Translations under genes and position numbers: made by a program | Shown: positions 1 to 8,462 of the stretch, piece by piece | How the letters are laid out: each line of letters begins with the position of its first letter | Numbering within the stretch: position 1 is the first letter of the stretch | The notes under the pieces: model-generated | The model's input: the letters and a program-made list of their open reading frames with translations, nothing else | What the model was told of the DNA's origin: nothing | Databases searched by the model: none | DNA from: GWC2-45-44 sp041661665 | GTDB taxonomy: Bacteria; Planctomycetota; Phycisphaerae; Sedimentisphaerales; UBA12454 | Direction of reading: 5' to 3' | Length of the DNA: 64,000 nt | Assembly (NCBI GenBank): GCA_041661665.1 | Contig: JBAZTW010000005.1 | Coordinates: 1-64,000 of the forward strand

Positions 1-1602
1 GACGACGATTCCCGCTGTGCCGGCTTCTTTTAATTTCAAAGCCCGCTGTGCGAAAGTTTCGCCGGCGCCTTCATTGAAGCAATTAAACACATATTTCGAA
101 TAGACAGGCACATTCGAGCGGTACTTCAGAAATCCACCCGCAGGCATAATGTGGTCGGTTGTAATTTTGTCGCCGCATTTGAGCAGGATTTTGCCGCTAA
201 GATTGTCGGGCAGTTTTTTTGCCGCTTCGGGAACAACGATAGTCTCGCCGCGAAGAACTTTTACGCTTTCACGTTCCTTTTCGCTCATCGGCTTTTCAAT
301 CATATTATCGTCAACCATAAAATCAGCAGGCACATCAATCTTTGGATATTCGATTCCTGCCTTGCGCGGGTCCGTGATTTTGCCTTCAATCGCCGCAATT
401 ACCGCAACTTCCGGACTGGTCAAAAATACCGTGTCATTTTTCGTGCCGGTTCTGCCAGCGAAATTCCTGTTGAATGTTCGTACCGAAACCGTACCATCAG
501 CGGGCGAAAATCCCTGCCCTATGCAAGGCCCGCAGCCGGATTCGAGAATTCTCGCACCGGATGCGATAATATCAGCCAACGCTCCATTTTGAGCGAGCAT
601 ATTCATAACTTGCTTGCTGCCCGGCGCGATTGCCAGTTCAACGGCGGGGTGGACAGTTCTGCCTTTCAAGGCTTTCGCCACTAACATTAAATCGGTGAAG
701 CTGGAATTTGTGCAGCTTCCAATCGCGACCTGATTGACGGCAGTTCCTTCGAGCGATTTTATGGTTTTGATATTGTCCGGCGAAGGCGAACAGGCCGCCA
801 TCGGCTCTAATTTCGATAAATCAATTTCGATAACCCTGTCATATTCACAGCCTTGGTCAGCGGCCAAAAGCTGATAGTCTTTTGCTCTATTCTGGCCTGT
901 GAGGAATTTTTTCGTCTGCTCATCGGATGGGAAAACGCTTGTTGTTACGCCAAGCTCTGCTCCCATATTGGTTACGGTTGCCCTTTGCGGTACGGTCAGG
1001 TTCTTCACGCCATCGCCGAAGTATTCCACTACGCATCCGACATTGCCCTTCGTGGTTAAGATGCTCAGCAGTTTGAGAATGATGTCTTTACTCGCGACCC
1101 AGTCCTGCAATTTGCCGGTAAGTTTAACGCCGATGACTTTCGGGCAGGTGATATAAAAAGTTCCGCCACCCATCGCCACCGCGACATCAAGGCCGCCTGC
1201 GCCGATGGCCAGCATCCCGATTCCGCCGCCGGTGGGGGTGTGCGAATCGCTGCCGAGCAAACTTGCGCCGGGACGACCGAATCGCTCAAGGTGAACCTGA
1301 TGGCAGATTCCGTTGCCCGGCCGGGAGTGGTAAGCTCCGTATTTTGCCGCCGCGGTTTGTAGATATAAATGGTCGTTATGGTTTTCCGAGCCGAATTGGC
1401 TCATATTGTGGTCGATATAGCTTACCGATACCTCGGTTTTGACGCTGTCGATGCCCATTGACTCAAACAGCAGAAATGCCGTTGTGCCGGTCGCATCCTG
1501 CGTAAGGGTCTGGTCGATTTTTATGCCTATGGATTGGCCTTTTTCGAGTTGGCCGTCAATAAGATGTTTTTCAAGTATTTTATAAGTTAATGTCTTTGCC
1601 AA
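1..1602 (-). CDS. aconitate hydratase, 3' end cut by window edge
   Basis: This is an aconitase-family [4Fe-4S] dehydratase that isomerises citrate and isocitrate in the TCA cycle. I translated 534 codons on the minus strand with no stop. Visible hallmarks are SHTPTGGG, SCTNSS with the first cluster cysteine and GCGPCIG with the other two. After the linker comes the start of the swivel domain (GDKITTDHIMPAGG). A swivel domain fused behind the large domain argues for aconitase rather than the two-subunit LeuC/LeuD enzyme; it looks like the shorter bacterial type of about 650 residues. The start is TTG at 1602, chosen because GGAG lies six bases upstream and the family N-terminus (LAKTLTYKILEKHL) begins there. 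The last part of the protein lies outside the window. Confidence 0.88.
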   Translation of the reverse strand, partial: MAKTLTYKILEKHLIDGQLEKGQSIGIKIDQTLTQDATGTTAFLLFESMGIDSVKTEVSVSYIDHNMSQFGSENHNDHLYLQTAAAKYGAYHSRPGNGICHQVHLERFGRPGASLLGSDSHTPTGGGIGMLAIGAGGLDVAVAMGGGTFYITCPKVIGVKLTGKLQDWVASKDIILKLLSILTTKGNVGCVVEYFGDGVKNLTVPQRATVTNMGAELGVTTSVFPSDEQTKKFLTGQNRAKDYQLLAADQGCEYDRVIEIDLSKLEPMAACSPSPDNIKTIKSLEGTAVNQVAIGSCTNSSFTDLMLVAKALKGRTVHPAVELAIAPGSKQVMNMLAQNGALADIIASGARILESGCGPCIGQGFSPADGTVSVRTFNRNFAGRTGTKNDTVFLTSPEVAVIAAIEGKITDPRKAGIEYPKIDVPADFMVDDNMIEKPMSEKERESVKVLRGETIVVPEAAKKLPDNLSGKILLKCGDKITTDHIMPAGGFLKYRSNVPVYSKYVFNCFNEGAGETFAQRALKLKEAGTAGIVV

Positions 1603-1740
1603 GTTTAACTCCGACTGATTTACGGATATCCTTAAAATTTTGCCGCAGAAACACAAAAATAACATTCTATTAGAGATTCCCTTTATTTTCCATTTTTTTT
1701 TGCTAAAATCACCGACCAATGTTTTATTAAGTTATTTTGT

Positions 1741-1769
1741 GAAATAAAGGGGTCAGACCCCTTTATTTC
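1741..1769. repeat. perfect 29-bp palindrome (GGGGTCAGACCCC core)
   Basis: Two 14-base arms are exactly complementary around one central base, with the core AAGGGGTCAGACCCCTT. It lies 28 bases before the DHS-like gene and would fold into a strong hairpin in its leader. Palindromes with a GGGGTCAG core occur dispersed in many bacterial genomes and are often linked to REP-type transposases; that link is general knowledge and nothing here proves mobility. It could also act as a terminator or mRNA stabiliser. Confidence 0.75.
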
Positions 1770-1796
1770 TTGCCTTAAGTTATTTATGGAAGGAAA

Positions 1797-2978
1797 ATGA
1801 TGGAACACAACAAAAAACAATGTCCGGGCAAGGCAAAATACCTGGCCGGCAAGAGAATTCTGCCAAAGGCGACCGATTCTGCCACCAGCATCGTCTCGCT
1901 GGTTGACAATATGGACGCCTACAACGGCGGCAGACTCCGCGCTGCCTGTCATCTGCTCCGCGACAGGTACTCAAAGGAAGATGTAACCATAGGCCTGAGT
2001 CTGGCCGGAGCTTTAACACCCGCAGGGCTTGGGCCATCGACGGTTATTCCGCTGATGAATCACGGCTTTGTCGATTGGCTCTCCGCCACCGGCGCAAATA
2101 TGTATCACGATATGCACTATGCGTTAAATCTGCCGTTGTTCAGGGGCAGCCATAATGTTGACGATGCTGACCTTCGCGATAAGGGCGTTACACGAATTTA
2201 CGATATTCTGTTCGATTACGAAGATGTTCTGATGGAGACCGACAGAATTCTCCGCAAAATGCTCTGCCGTCCGGAATTCCAAAAGGAAATGGGCACTCGC
2301 GAATGTTATTACCTGCTGGGCAAACTTTTAGATGAATACGAGAGAAAGAATAACACCGGCCAAGTAAGTATCTTGGCCGCCGCGTATAGAAACGGCATTC
2401 CTGTCTTTACATCATCGCCGGGAGATTCGACGATTGGTATGAATGTTGCCGGCCTGGAACTGCTCGCAGAAGCCAAGGGACTGAAGGATAAATTCAAACT
2501 CAAAATCAATCCGAGCATCGATGTCAATGATTCAACCGCGATTGTATTGAACGCCAAGAGATACGAAAAAGGCAAGACAGGCGTAATCCTCATTGGCGGA
2601 GGCAGTCCAAAGAACTTTATGCTCCAGACCGAGCCGCAGATTCAGGAAGTCTTAATGATTCCCGAAGCCGGTCAGGATTATGATATTAACATTACCGATG
2701 CCAGACCTGACACAGGCGGTCTTTCCGGCGCGCCGCCGTCAGAGGCCGCAAGCTGGGGCAAAATCGACCCGAAGCAGCTCGACGAGACAGTAACCAGCTA
2801 TCTTGATGTAACGGTTGCTTTCCCGATTATGACTGCTTATGCGATGGCGACGACAAAGCCGAAAAAGCAAAAGAGATTATATGACCGCGGCGAAGAACTC
2901 CGCCAGAAACTCATCGAGTCGTACCTCGAAAATAACAAAGAGGTCGAAATGCTTAAAGGCCTGATGCAGAAGCTCTAA
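1797..2978 (+). CDS. deoxyhypusine synthase-like protein, probable homospermidine synthase
   Basis: The 393-residue protein belongs to the deoxyhypusine synthase fold, an NAD-dependent aminobutyl transferase. Bacteria lack hypusine, and bacterial members are generally thought to make homospermidine or related polyamines from putrescine. The family's active-site segment is clear: DARPDTGGLSGAPPSEAASWGKI, interrupted here only by description, carries the catalytic lysine at about residue 322. An NAD-binding GGG loop (IGGGSPKNF) precedes it. Two adjacent ATGs (1797 and 1800) follow AAGGA; the second has the better spacing. An ornithine-decarboxylase-type gene lies 3 kb downstream, which fits a putrescine-to-homospermidine route. 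The exact product is inferred from the family. Confidence 0.85.
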   Translation: MMEHNKKQCPGKAKYLAGKRILPKATDSATSIVSLVDNMDAYNGGRLRAACHLLRDRYSKEDVTIGLSLAGALTPAGLGPSTVIPLMNHGFVDWLSATGANMYHDMHYALNLPLFRGSHNVDDADLRDKGVTRIYDILFDYEDVLMETDRILRKMLCRPEFQKEMGTRECYYLLGKLLDEYERKNNTGQVSILAAAYRNGIPVFTSSPGDSTIGMNVAGLELLAEAKGLKDKFKLKINPSIDVNDSTAIVLNAKRYEKGKTGVILIGGGSPKNFMLQTEPQIQEVLMIPEAGQDYDINITDARPDTGGLSGAPPSEAASWGKIDPKQLDETVTSYLDVTVAFPIMTAYAMATTKPKKQKRLYDRGEELRQKLIESYLENNKEVEMLKGLMQKL

Positions 2979-3010
2979 GTTTCGTGATATAAGTCAGTTA
3001 AGTAAATAAG

Positions 3011-3045
3011 AGAGACTTGCATTAATAGTGCAAGTCTCTTTTTTT
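3011..3045 (+). terminator. intrinsic terminator after the DHS-like gene
   Basis: An 11-bp perfect stem (AGAGACTTGCA with TGCAAGTCTCT), a 7-base loop and a run of seven T residues begin about 30 bases after the stop codon. This is a textbook Rho-independent terminator. It separates the DHS-like gene from the AT-rich genes that follow. Confidence 0.93.
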
Positions 3046-3060
3046 ATGTGGATATTTTGG

Positions 3061-3088
3061 TTGAGTTTGGAAAAAGAGGGGGTATAAT
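3061..3088 (+). promoter_or_regulatory. sigma70-like promoter for the AT-rich module
   Basis: TTGAGT and a perfect TATAAT are separated by 16 bases, just after the terminator and about 110 bases before the ATPase start. The same TTGAGTTTGGAAA block with the same 16-base spacing recurs at 46576-46603. Confidence 0.6.
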
Positions 3089-3199
3089 TATTGCGAAGCA
3101 TCAGGCCTTGATGAAGCAGCTAAAAACAATTCACAGGGCAAAGAATGGCAACTGAGGAAAATCAAAAATAGTTTTCACAATATTTAATGAGGATTTGCA

Positions 3200-4894
3200 A
3201 TGGCGAAAGAATGGTTGGATCATGAAATAAGACCTGTTCTCGAATATCTCACCCCCCAGACTTTTCTTGGCGAAGAAGATGCCAAGGATGAATGGAATGA
3301 AGAAAATAAAGCAGCAAATTTGTTTTTGCATACCAGTAGTTATAAGAACTTTATACAGCCAAACTCCATTTTTCTTTTTGGTCGTCGAGGAACGGGCAAA
3401 ACAGCTATGATGCGTATGCTTAAGCATGAGGTTAATGCAAAGAATAGTAAATATTATTCATATGTTTATATCATTGGCGAAGAAAATGCTTATCATAATT
3501 TAGCAACTCATATACGATCGAGCCCTTATGCAAATCTTCCAGAACCTGAATTAGTATACCAACTTACAAGTAAATGGCTTTGGATAATTATGATAGGAGC
3601 GATGACTTCAGTGGTTAAAGCTAAGCATAATTTAAAAGATATAGATATTAAAAATGATATTCTGTCGATAAAAAAGTATTTGAATGCTTGCGCCCCTGAT
3701 TCCGCCCATGTTATTTCGTCCAACCATGAGATGAGCCCTGTTGCGATGGCTTTAGGTGTTGTTATTGATGAATTGAATGCAGTTGATTATTCATCAACAA
3801 AATTTGGTGCGGCTATTTTAAAAATCACAAAACGTCTCTTTAGTCCAGCTTATACGGAAGCTTGTCAAGCGTTAGCTCGTGTTATAAAAAGTTCAGAAAA
3901 GTTATGTTTGGTAATGATAGATTCTATTGAATTATATGACTTAAAAGATAAAATAGTTCAAGCAGTTATAACTGCTTTAATGGAAGCTGCGCGAAAAGTT
4001 TATGGTTATAGAAATAATGATGGTGTTATTGTAAAAGTTGCATTTCCAACAGAAATATATCCACGACTTTCTACGCTGAATCAAGAAAAAACTGAAGGCA
4101 AAAACCTTTTTATTTTATGGCAATATCGCGATCTTGTTAGCTTGCTTGGCAAAAGATATATGCAATTAATTGAGGGAAAGAATGTTTCTCTTGCGGATTT
4201 GGAAAGTATGGATGACCATAATAAAGCCAGAGGCTATTTGTATAAACATCTATCTCCCAAAATTCGTACTACTACCAATATTGAGTTTGATACTATAGCG
4301 TATATTATTCGTCATACGCACAAAAAACCTAGGCAAGTAATATTATTACTCAACATCATACTTACAGTTGCAGAAAAGTTAGGTGAAAGAATTGAAAATA
4401 TTAGCTCTCAGATGGTTAAGCATGGTATACATGCTCGTTTAGATATGCTGGTTAATGGAACATTGGATACCTATAGAATGATATGTCCAAGACTGGATGA
4501 ACTGGTCAAGCGTGGATTAACCGATGCACCAAGCGAGTTTGATTATTCTCGGCTTGATCAACAAATGAAAGAGTTGCATTCACTTCGCCGACAAATAGGT
4601 ATTGGTTCTGAAGATATTAAACGATTATTCCTTGAGAGTGGTGTTATTGGGATCAAGCGTGAACGTCATAATTTTCCTAATGATAATAAGATTTTACTAG
4701 CTGGTTTATTTGAATATCAGGTTAAAGGGACTTTGTTTCTGACTAACAAGTCTATTTGCGTTATTCATCCTATGTTTTATCAAGAGTTACACACAGATAT
4801 TGATAGAGATACTTTTGTATATCCTATGCCAGCAGAAGAGGAAGAAAAAGAAATGCTAGCGGAGATGGGGATTACCTTAGGCAATCCAACCTAA
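3200..4894 (+). CDS. P-loop ATPase, Sll1717-like
   Basis: The 564-residue protein looks like the Sll1717-type P-loop ATPases, whose cellular role is not established. The N-terminal stretch FLGEEDAKDEWNEE is followed by a Walker A motif GRRGTGKT at about residues 61-68. A Walker B-like strand LCLVMIDSIE lies near residue 235, and a RARxD-like helical region follows with many basic residues. The C-terminal third resembles a winged-helix or protein-interaction region but I cannot assign it. Base and codon use are clearly more AT-rich than the polyamine genes on either side. With its own promoter and a membrane-protein neighbour it looks like an acquired accessory unit. A defence role is possible but nothing in the sequence proves it. 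Confidence 0.7.
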   Translation: MAKEWLDHEIRPVLEYLTPQTFLGEEDAKDEWNEENKAANLFLHTSSYKNFIQPNSIFLFGRRGTGKTAMMRMLKHEVNAKNSKYYSYVYIIGEENAYHNLATHIRSSPYANLPEPELVYQLTSKWLWIIMIGAMTSVVKAKHNLKDIDIKNDILSIKKYLNACAPDSAHVISSNHEMSPVAMALGVVIDELNAVDYSSTKFGAAILKITKRLFSPAYTEACQALARVIKSSEKLCLVMIDSIELYDLKDKIVQAVITALMEAARKVYGYRNNDGVIVKVAFPTEIYPRLSTLNQEKTEGKNLFILWQYRDLVSLLGKRYMQLIEGKNVSLADLESMDDHNKARGYLYKHLSPKIRTTTNIEFDTIAYIIRHTHKKPRQVILLLNIILTVAEKLGERIENISSQMVKHGIHARLDMLVNGTLDTYRMICPRLDELVKRGLTDAPSEFDYSRLDQQMKELHSLRRQIGIGSEDIKRLFLESGVIGIKRERHNFPNDNKILLAGLFEYQVKGTLFLTNKSICVIHPMFYQELHTDIDRDTFVYPMPAEEEEKEMLAEMGITLGNPT

Positions 4895-5096
4895 TAAATT
4901 TTAAAAGAAACAGAACCCTTACTGCTGAACCAACAAAAGATGATATTTCATTGTAAAGAATAGCAGAAAAAGACATAATTAGTTGAAATATTAAGAGGTA
5001 GGACGAGTATCGAAGAAGCAAAGATAGGATAATGGTAGGATAAAATTAGTGGAAATGTGATATGAATTTTATGATGTGTGACAAAGGGCGAAAAAT

Positions 5097-5927
5097 ATGG
5101 ACACGTTTCTGAGCATACTTTCAGGCGGTGCAACAGGTGCAATTTTAATATGGCTTTTACGTGGTTGGATTTCCGAGCGTCTCAAACAATCAATCCAGCA
5201 TGAATACTCGCAGAAGCTCGAAACTTATAAGGCAGAGTTGAATGCCAAAATTCAAACAATCAGACATGAAAACGAATTGCAACAACTTAAAACTTCTCTT
5301 TTTTTTGATCACCAGCGTAATGCCTTCGCAGGCATTCTTGCAAAAATAGCGGAAGTCAACCAGATGTGGATCGATAAAGAGTATGTAAATGAGGAGGGTT
5401 TAACCGGTGCAGTTCCGCATGAGGCTTATAGGCAACTTCATGCTATATATTATCAACATCAACTTTTTCTGGATGCTTCTTGTATTACTGCAATGGAATT
5501 GATATTTGAATGTTACCAAAGCTCATTTCCTTGTGATGATGGATCGGGTAAACTACAGAGTAGAGACGCCAATTTAGCATATGATGCAATCGAGTATCTT
5601 CAACCTCGTTTAGCTGAGTTGTTTCAGAATAGAATTGGCATAACTATGTCAGAACAATCTGAACAAGAGATAGCATTGTTTGGAGCTATTCGTCTGCTTA
5701 ATCGATATCATTTTAGGGAAATTGATTTTCCAGTTAAAGAAGCTTTGAAACTAATTTATGGTGATACGCCTGCAAAAGCTGTGGCTAAGGCGGAAGAAAA
5801 TTTCGATGAGTTGGTCTTAAAACTTCAGCGGTTCCAAGATTATCTTAGACGTAAAGGTGGTTTTTTCCATGAAGCAGCAACACAGACTTCGAGGTACTTA
5901 GAAATATTAAGAGCTCACAAGCAATAG
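5097..5927 (+). CDS. membrane-anchored coiled-coil protein of unknown function
   Basis: The 276-residue product has one N-terminal hydrophobic segment (about residues 7-22). A charged heptad-rich helix follows (about 28-70, IQHEYSQKLETYKAEL...), and then a mostly helical domain. I do not recognise the family; similar short anchored helical proteins are usually annotated as hypothetical. The start ATG has AAAGGG eight bases upstream. It follows the ATPase gene on the same strand after 202 bases, shares its AT-rich composition and may work with it. No catalytic motif is visible. Confidence 0.65.
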   Translation: MDTFLSILSGGATGAILIWLLRGWISERLKQSIQHEYSQKLETYKAELNAKIQTIRHENELQQLKTSLFFDHQRNAFAGILAKIAEVNQMWIDKEYVNEEGLTGAVPHEAYRQLHAIYYQHQLFLDASCITAMELIFECYQSSFPCDDGSGKLQSRDANLAYDAIEYLQPRLAELFQNRIGITMSEQSEQEIALFGAIRLLNRYHFREIDFPVKEALKLIYGDTPAKAVAKAEENFDELVLKLQRFQDYLRRKGGFFHEAATQTSRYLEILRAHKQ

Positions 5928-6057
5928 GTAAAAAATTGTTCCAAATCAATTCAGTGTACAAATAAAATCTTGATTATGGGGGAATTATCTATTATTTTAA
6001 CACAGACTGACGCAGACTGTAACAAACAGTGACTAAATACAGACAAAAAAGGGATTT

Positions 6058-7191
6058 ATGAAGCAAGAACTTATAAAATTAGCAGAAAAGCACGGCACGC
6101 CGCTGTTTATTATCGACCATGATAAAATACGGGCCAATTATCGCACGTTTAAAAAGCATCTGCCAAACGTACAGGCGTATTACGCCGTCAAGGCCAACTC
6201 CAATCAGGAAATCATAAAGACGCTGTTTGCCGAGGGCGCCAGCTTCGATGTCGCCTCATATAACGAGTTTATGCAGATTTACAACCAGATAAAAAGCTTC
6301 GACCACAAGGACAAGAAGTTTTTCGTCTGGGACAAAATCATCTTTTCCAATACGATAAAAGACGCCGACACACTGGCGAAGATTAAGAAGTACAAGCCCC
6401 TGATGACGTTTGATAATACCGATGAGATAAAGAAAATCAAGCAGCATTGCCCGACAGCGGGTCTGGTTTTGCGTCTGAAAGTCCCCGATATAGGCTCACA
6501 GGTCGAAATGAGTTCCAAATTCGGCGCTGAGCCCGGCGATGCCGCCGACCTTATTCAGCAGGTGTACGATACCGGCCTTGAGGTTGAGGGCTTGAGTTTT
6601 CACGTCGGCAGTCAGTGCGGCAATTTTGATAATTACACTGCCGCTCTGCATATAACATCTGAAATTTTGAACAACGCACGCCAAAAAGGCTTCGGCCTGA
6701 AAATCATCGATATTGGCGGCGGATTTCCAGCGAAATATGATGCGCAGTCGCCGAAATTTGTGAACCTTGCGAAAATTATCGCTGCCGAGTGCAAGCGGCT
6801 GTTTCCCGCTGATGTCGAGCTGATAGCTGAGCCGGGCAGGTTTATGGTTGCTACGGCAGCGACGTTAGTCAGCGAAATTATCGGCAAGGCCCGCCGCGAC
6901 GGCAAAATCTTCTACCACATCAACGACGGCGTTTATCATACGTTCTCCGGCATTGTCTATGACCACTGGCAGCCGAATTTTTCAGCCTTTAAGAAGGGCA
7001 GGACAGAGGTTTGTGCCGTGGTTGGCCCGACCTGCGACAGCTTTGACAAAATCTCGCTTTCGGAGAATCTGCCTGCTGATTTGCAAATCGGCGATATGTT
7101 TTACACGGTGAACATCGGCGCATACAGCACAGCTTCATCGACGAAATTCAACGGTTTTGACGGCGCGAAAATACTGCACATCAATCAGTAG
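6058..7191 (+). CDS. ornithine decarboxylase-type PLP enzyme (fold III)
   Basis: The 377-residue protein is an alanine-racemase-fold basic amino acid decarboxylase that would convert ornithine to putrescine. The PLP lysine is K45 in YYAVKANSN. HVGSQC and the glycine-rich IDIGGGFP bind phosphate. The active-site cysteine is C326 in VGPTCDSFD, whose CDxxD form favours ornithine decarboxylase over diaminopimelate or carboxynorspermidine decarboxylase. The KVPDIGSQVEMSSKFG segment is also typical of the eukaryote-like ODC group. GGG precedes the ATG by six bases. Together with the DHS-like gene it suggests homospermidine synthesis. Substrate specificity is inferred, and lysine use cannot be excluded. 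Confidence 0.85.
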   Translation: MKQELIKLAEKHGTPLFIIDHDKIRANYRTFKKHLPNVQAYYAVKANSNQEIIKTLFAEGASFDVASYNEFMQIYNQIKSFDHKDKKFFVWDKIIFSNTIKDADTLAKIKKYKPLMTFDNTDEIKKIKQHCPTAGLVLRLKVPDIGSQVEMSSKFGAEPGDAADLIQQVYDTGLEVEGLSFHVGSQCGNFDNYTAALHITSEILNNARQKGFGLKIIDIGGGFPAKYDAQSPKFVNLAKIIAAECKRLFPADVELIAEPGRFMVATAATLVSEIIGKARRDGKIFYHINDGVYHTFSGIVYDHWQPNFSAFKKGRTEVCAVVGPTCDSFDKISLSENLPADLQIGDMFYTVNIGAYSTASSTKFNGFDGAKILHINQ

Positions 7192-7330
7192 CCAGTAGCC
7201 AGTAGTCAATAGATAGTAGAAAGTAGAAGGAATCGGCTTCGCCGATGAAATTAAAAAAAACAGCGTGGGCTTCCGCCGTCGCTAAAGCTATGGCGGACAA
7301 GAAGAGCCCACCCTACAAAACTACGACAAG
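7192..7330. repeat. composite intergenic repeats
   Basis: Directly after the ODC stop lies a run of CAGTAGC-like heptads. A short palindrome GGAATCGGCTTCGCCGAT follows at 7229-7246. A larger inverted repeat spans 7265-7311 (GTGGGC ... CCGCC ... GGCGG ... GCCCAC). The same building blocks recur at other spacers in this window. From 7331 to 7470 I see no gene or clear signal. Confidence 0.7.
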
Positions 7331-7470
7331 ACAGGTCGACGCGACAGGGCGGCGAAGGCTATTTTTACGCTGTTTTTTAATTTCCTTGCTGTTTTCGCTT
7401 AATTTGTTAGCATAGCGCTTTAAGGGTGGCTCTAAAAATTGGCCATCAAATACGAGCAATGAACAATTGA

Positions 7471-7547
7471 GGAATCGCCTACGGCGATAGAGTTTTGATG
7501 ACCCCCAGAATAAATCTGGGGGCTAAATACGTTGCCGTATCGGCAAC
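7471..7547. repeat. palindromic repeats upstream of the methyltransferase
   Basis: Three small hairpin units sit side by side: GGAATCGCCTACGGCGAT (7471 on), CCCCCAG...CTGGGGG (7502-7522) and GTTGCCG-tat-CGGCAAC (7531-7547). An ATG at 7495 opens a longer reading frame through these repeats, but that N-terminal stretch is repeat-derived and I excluded it from the gene. Confidence 0.65.
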
Positions 7548-7617
7548 GGCTAAACAAACTGACCGCTTCATTACTGTCGCGGCTCTGATTTTTACAATTT
7601 GCGCGAAAGGATTTGAA

Positions 7618-8457
7618 TTGAAGGAAAGTAAAAAACAGGTATCACGTGAAATCGGGCTGGAAATCGGCCATTTGGTCGGCAAAGGATTGTTTAAGCTCGA
7701 CCACCTGCACTACGGTTTGTGGAAAAAAGGGCTTGAGCCTGAAATTCTGAACCTTCATCTCGCGCAGGAAGAATACTGCAAATTTATCCTTTCGCACATT
7801 CCCGCTGAAGTAAAATCAATTCTTGATGTCGGCTGCGGAGCGGGTGCGTTTTCCAAAAGGCTCGTTGACTTAGGTTATAAGGTTGACTGCGTTTGTCCGA
7901 CCGAATATCAAAATAAACTCGTTGAAGAAAGGCTTGGCAAGACCAGCGAAGTTTTCAAATGTAAATTCGAGGAAGTTAAAACCGATAAAAAATACGATAT
8001 GGTGATGTTCTGCGAAAGTTTCCAGTATATCGACCTTGATTGCGTACTCGATATGGCAGGGTCGCTTGTAAAACCCGGCGGATATATGCTTATCTGCGAT
8101 TTCTTCAAAAAGTGCGCTGCTGATGCTTACGGCCTGAAGGGCGGGCATAAACTCGATAAGTTTATGACTGTTATGGATGCCTCGGCGTTTAGAATAGTTG
8201 AAGATATTGACCTTACCGCAGAGATGGCTCCGAATATGGATATTGTAGACCGTGCGACGAAAGAGGTAATGATTCCGGTGTTCAGCGCCGGCGACCGATT
8301 CCTGCAGAGCAGGCATCCGATTATATTGAAGCTGATTAAATGGAAGTATCGCAAGAAACTTCAAAAGGCTGAAGATAAATATCTCCACGGCAAACGTACA
8401 GGCAAGGATTTTATGGAAACAAAATCTTACAGATTTTTCCTCTGCCGCAAAAAATAG
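7618..8457 (+). CDS. class I SAM-dependent methyltransferase
   Basis: The 279-residue Rossmann-fold methyltransferase has a clear SAM motif I (ILDVGCGAGAFSKRL), the post-I acidic region and a motif IV-like YDMVMFCESFQYI. I place the start at TTG 7618 because AAAGGA lies six bases upstream. The 41 codons in front of it, beginning at 7495, are built from intergenic palindromes and read like no known domain. The substrate is unknown; the fold resembles small-molecule or lipid methyltransferases. It stands alone between repeat-rich spacer and a convergent transporter gene whose end lies 5 bases away. Confidence 0.75.
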   Translation: MKESKKQVSREIGLEIGHLVGKGLFKLDHLHYGLWKKGLEPEILNLHLAQEEYCKFILSHIPAEVKSILDVGCGAGAFSKRLVDLGYKVDCVCPTEYQNKLVEERLGKTSEVFKCKFEEVKTDKKYDMVMFCESFQYIDLDCVLDMAGSLVKPGGYMLICDFFKKCAADAYGLKGGHKLDKFMTVMDASAFRIVEDIDLTAEMAPNMDIVDRATKEVMIPVFSAGDRFLQSRHPIILKLIKWKYRKKLQKAEDKYLHGKRTGKDFMETKSYRFFLCRKK

Positions 8458-8462
8458 CAGTT

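Noticed and set aside
1..1602. 3-isopropylmalate dehydratase large subunit
   Set aside because: A swivel domain continues after the large domain, which LeuC lacks.
6058..7191. Diaminopimelate or carboxynorspermidine decarboxylase
   Set aside because: The CDSFD motif and overall segments favour the ornithine decarboxylase group, and the DHS-like neighbour fits putrescine.
7192..7617. CRISPR-like array in the repeat-rich spacer
   Set aside because: Units differ, are short and overlap; there are no equal spacers and no cas genes.
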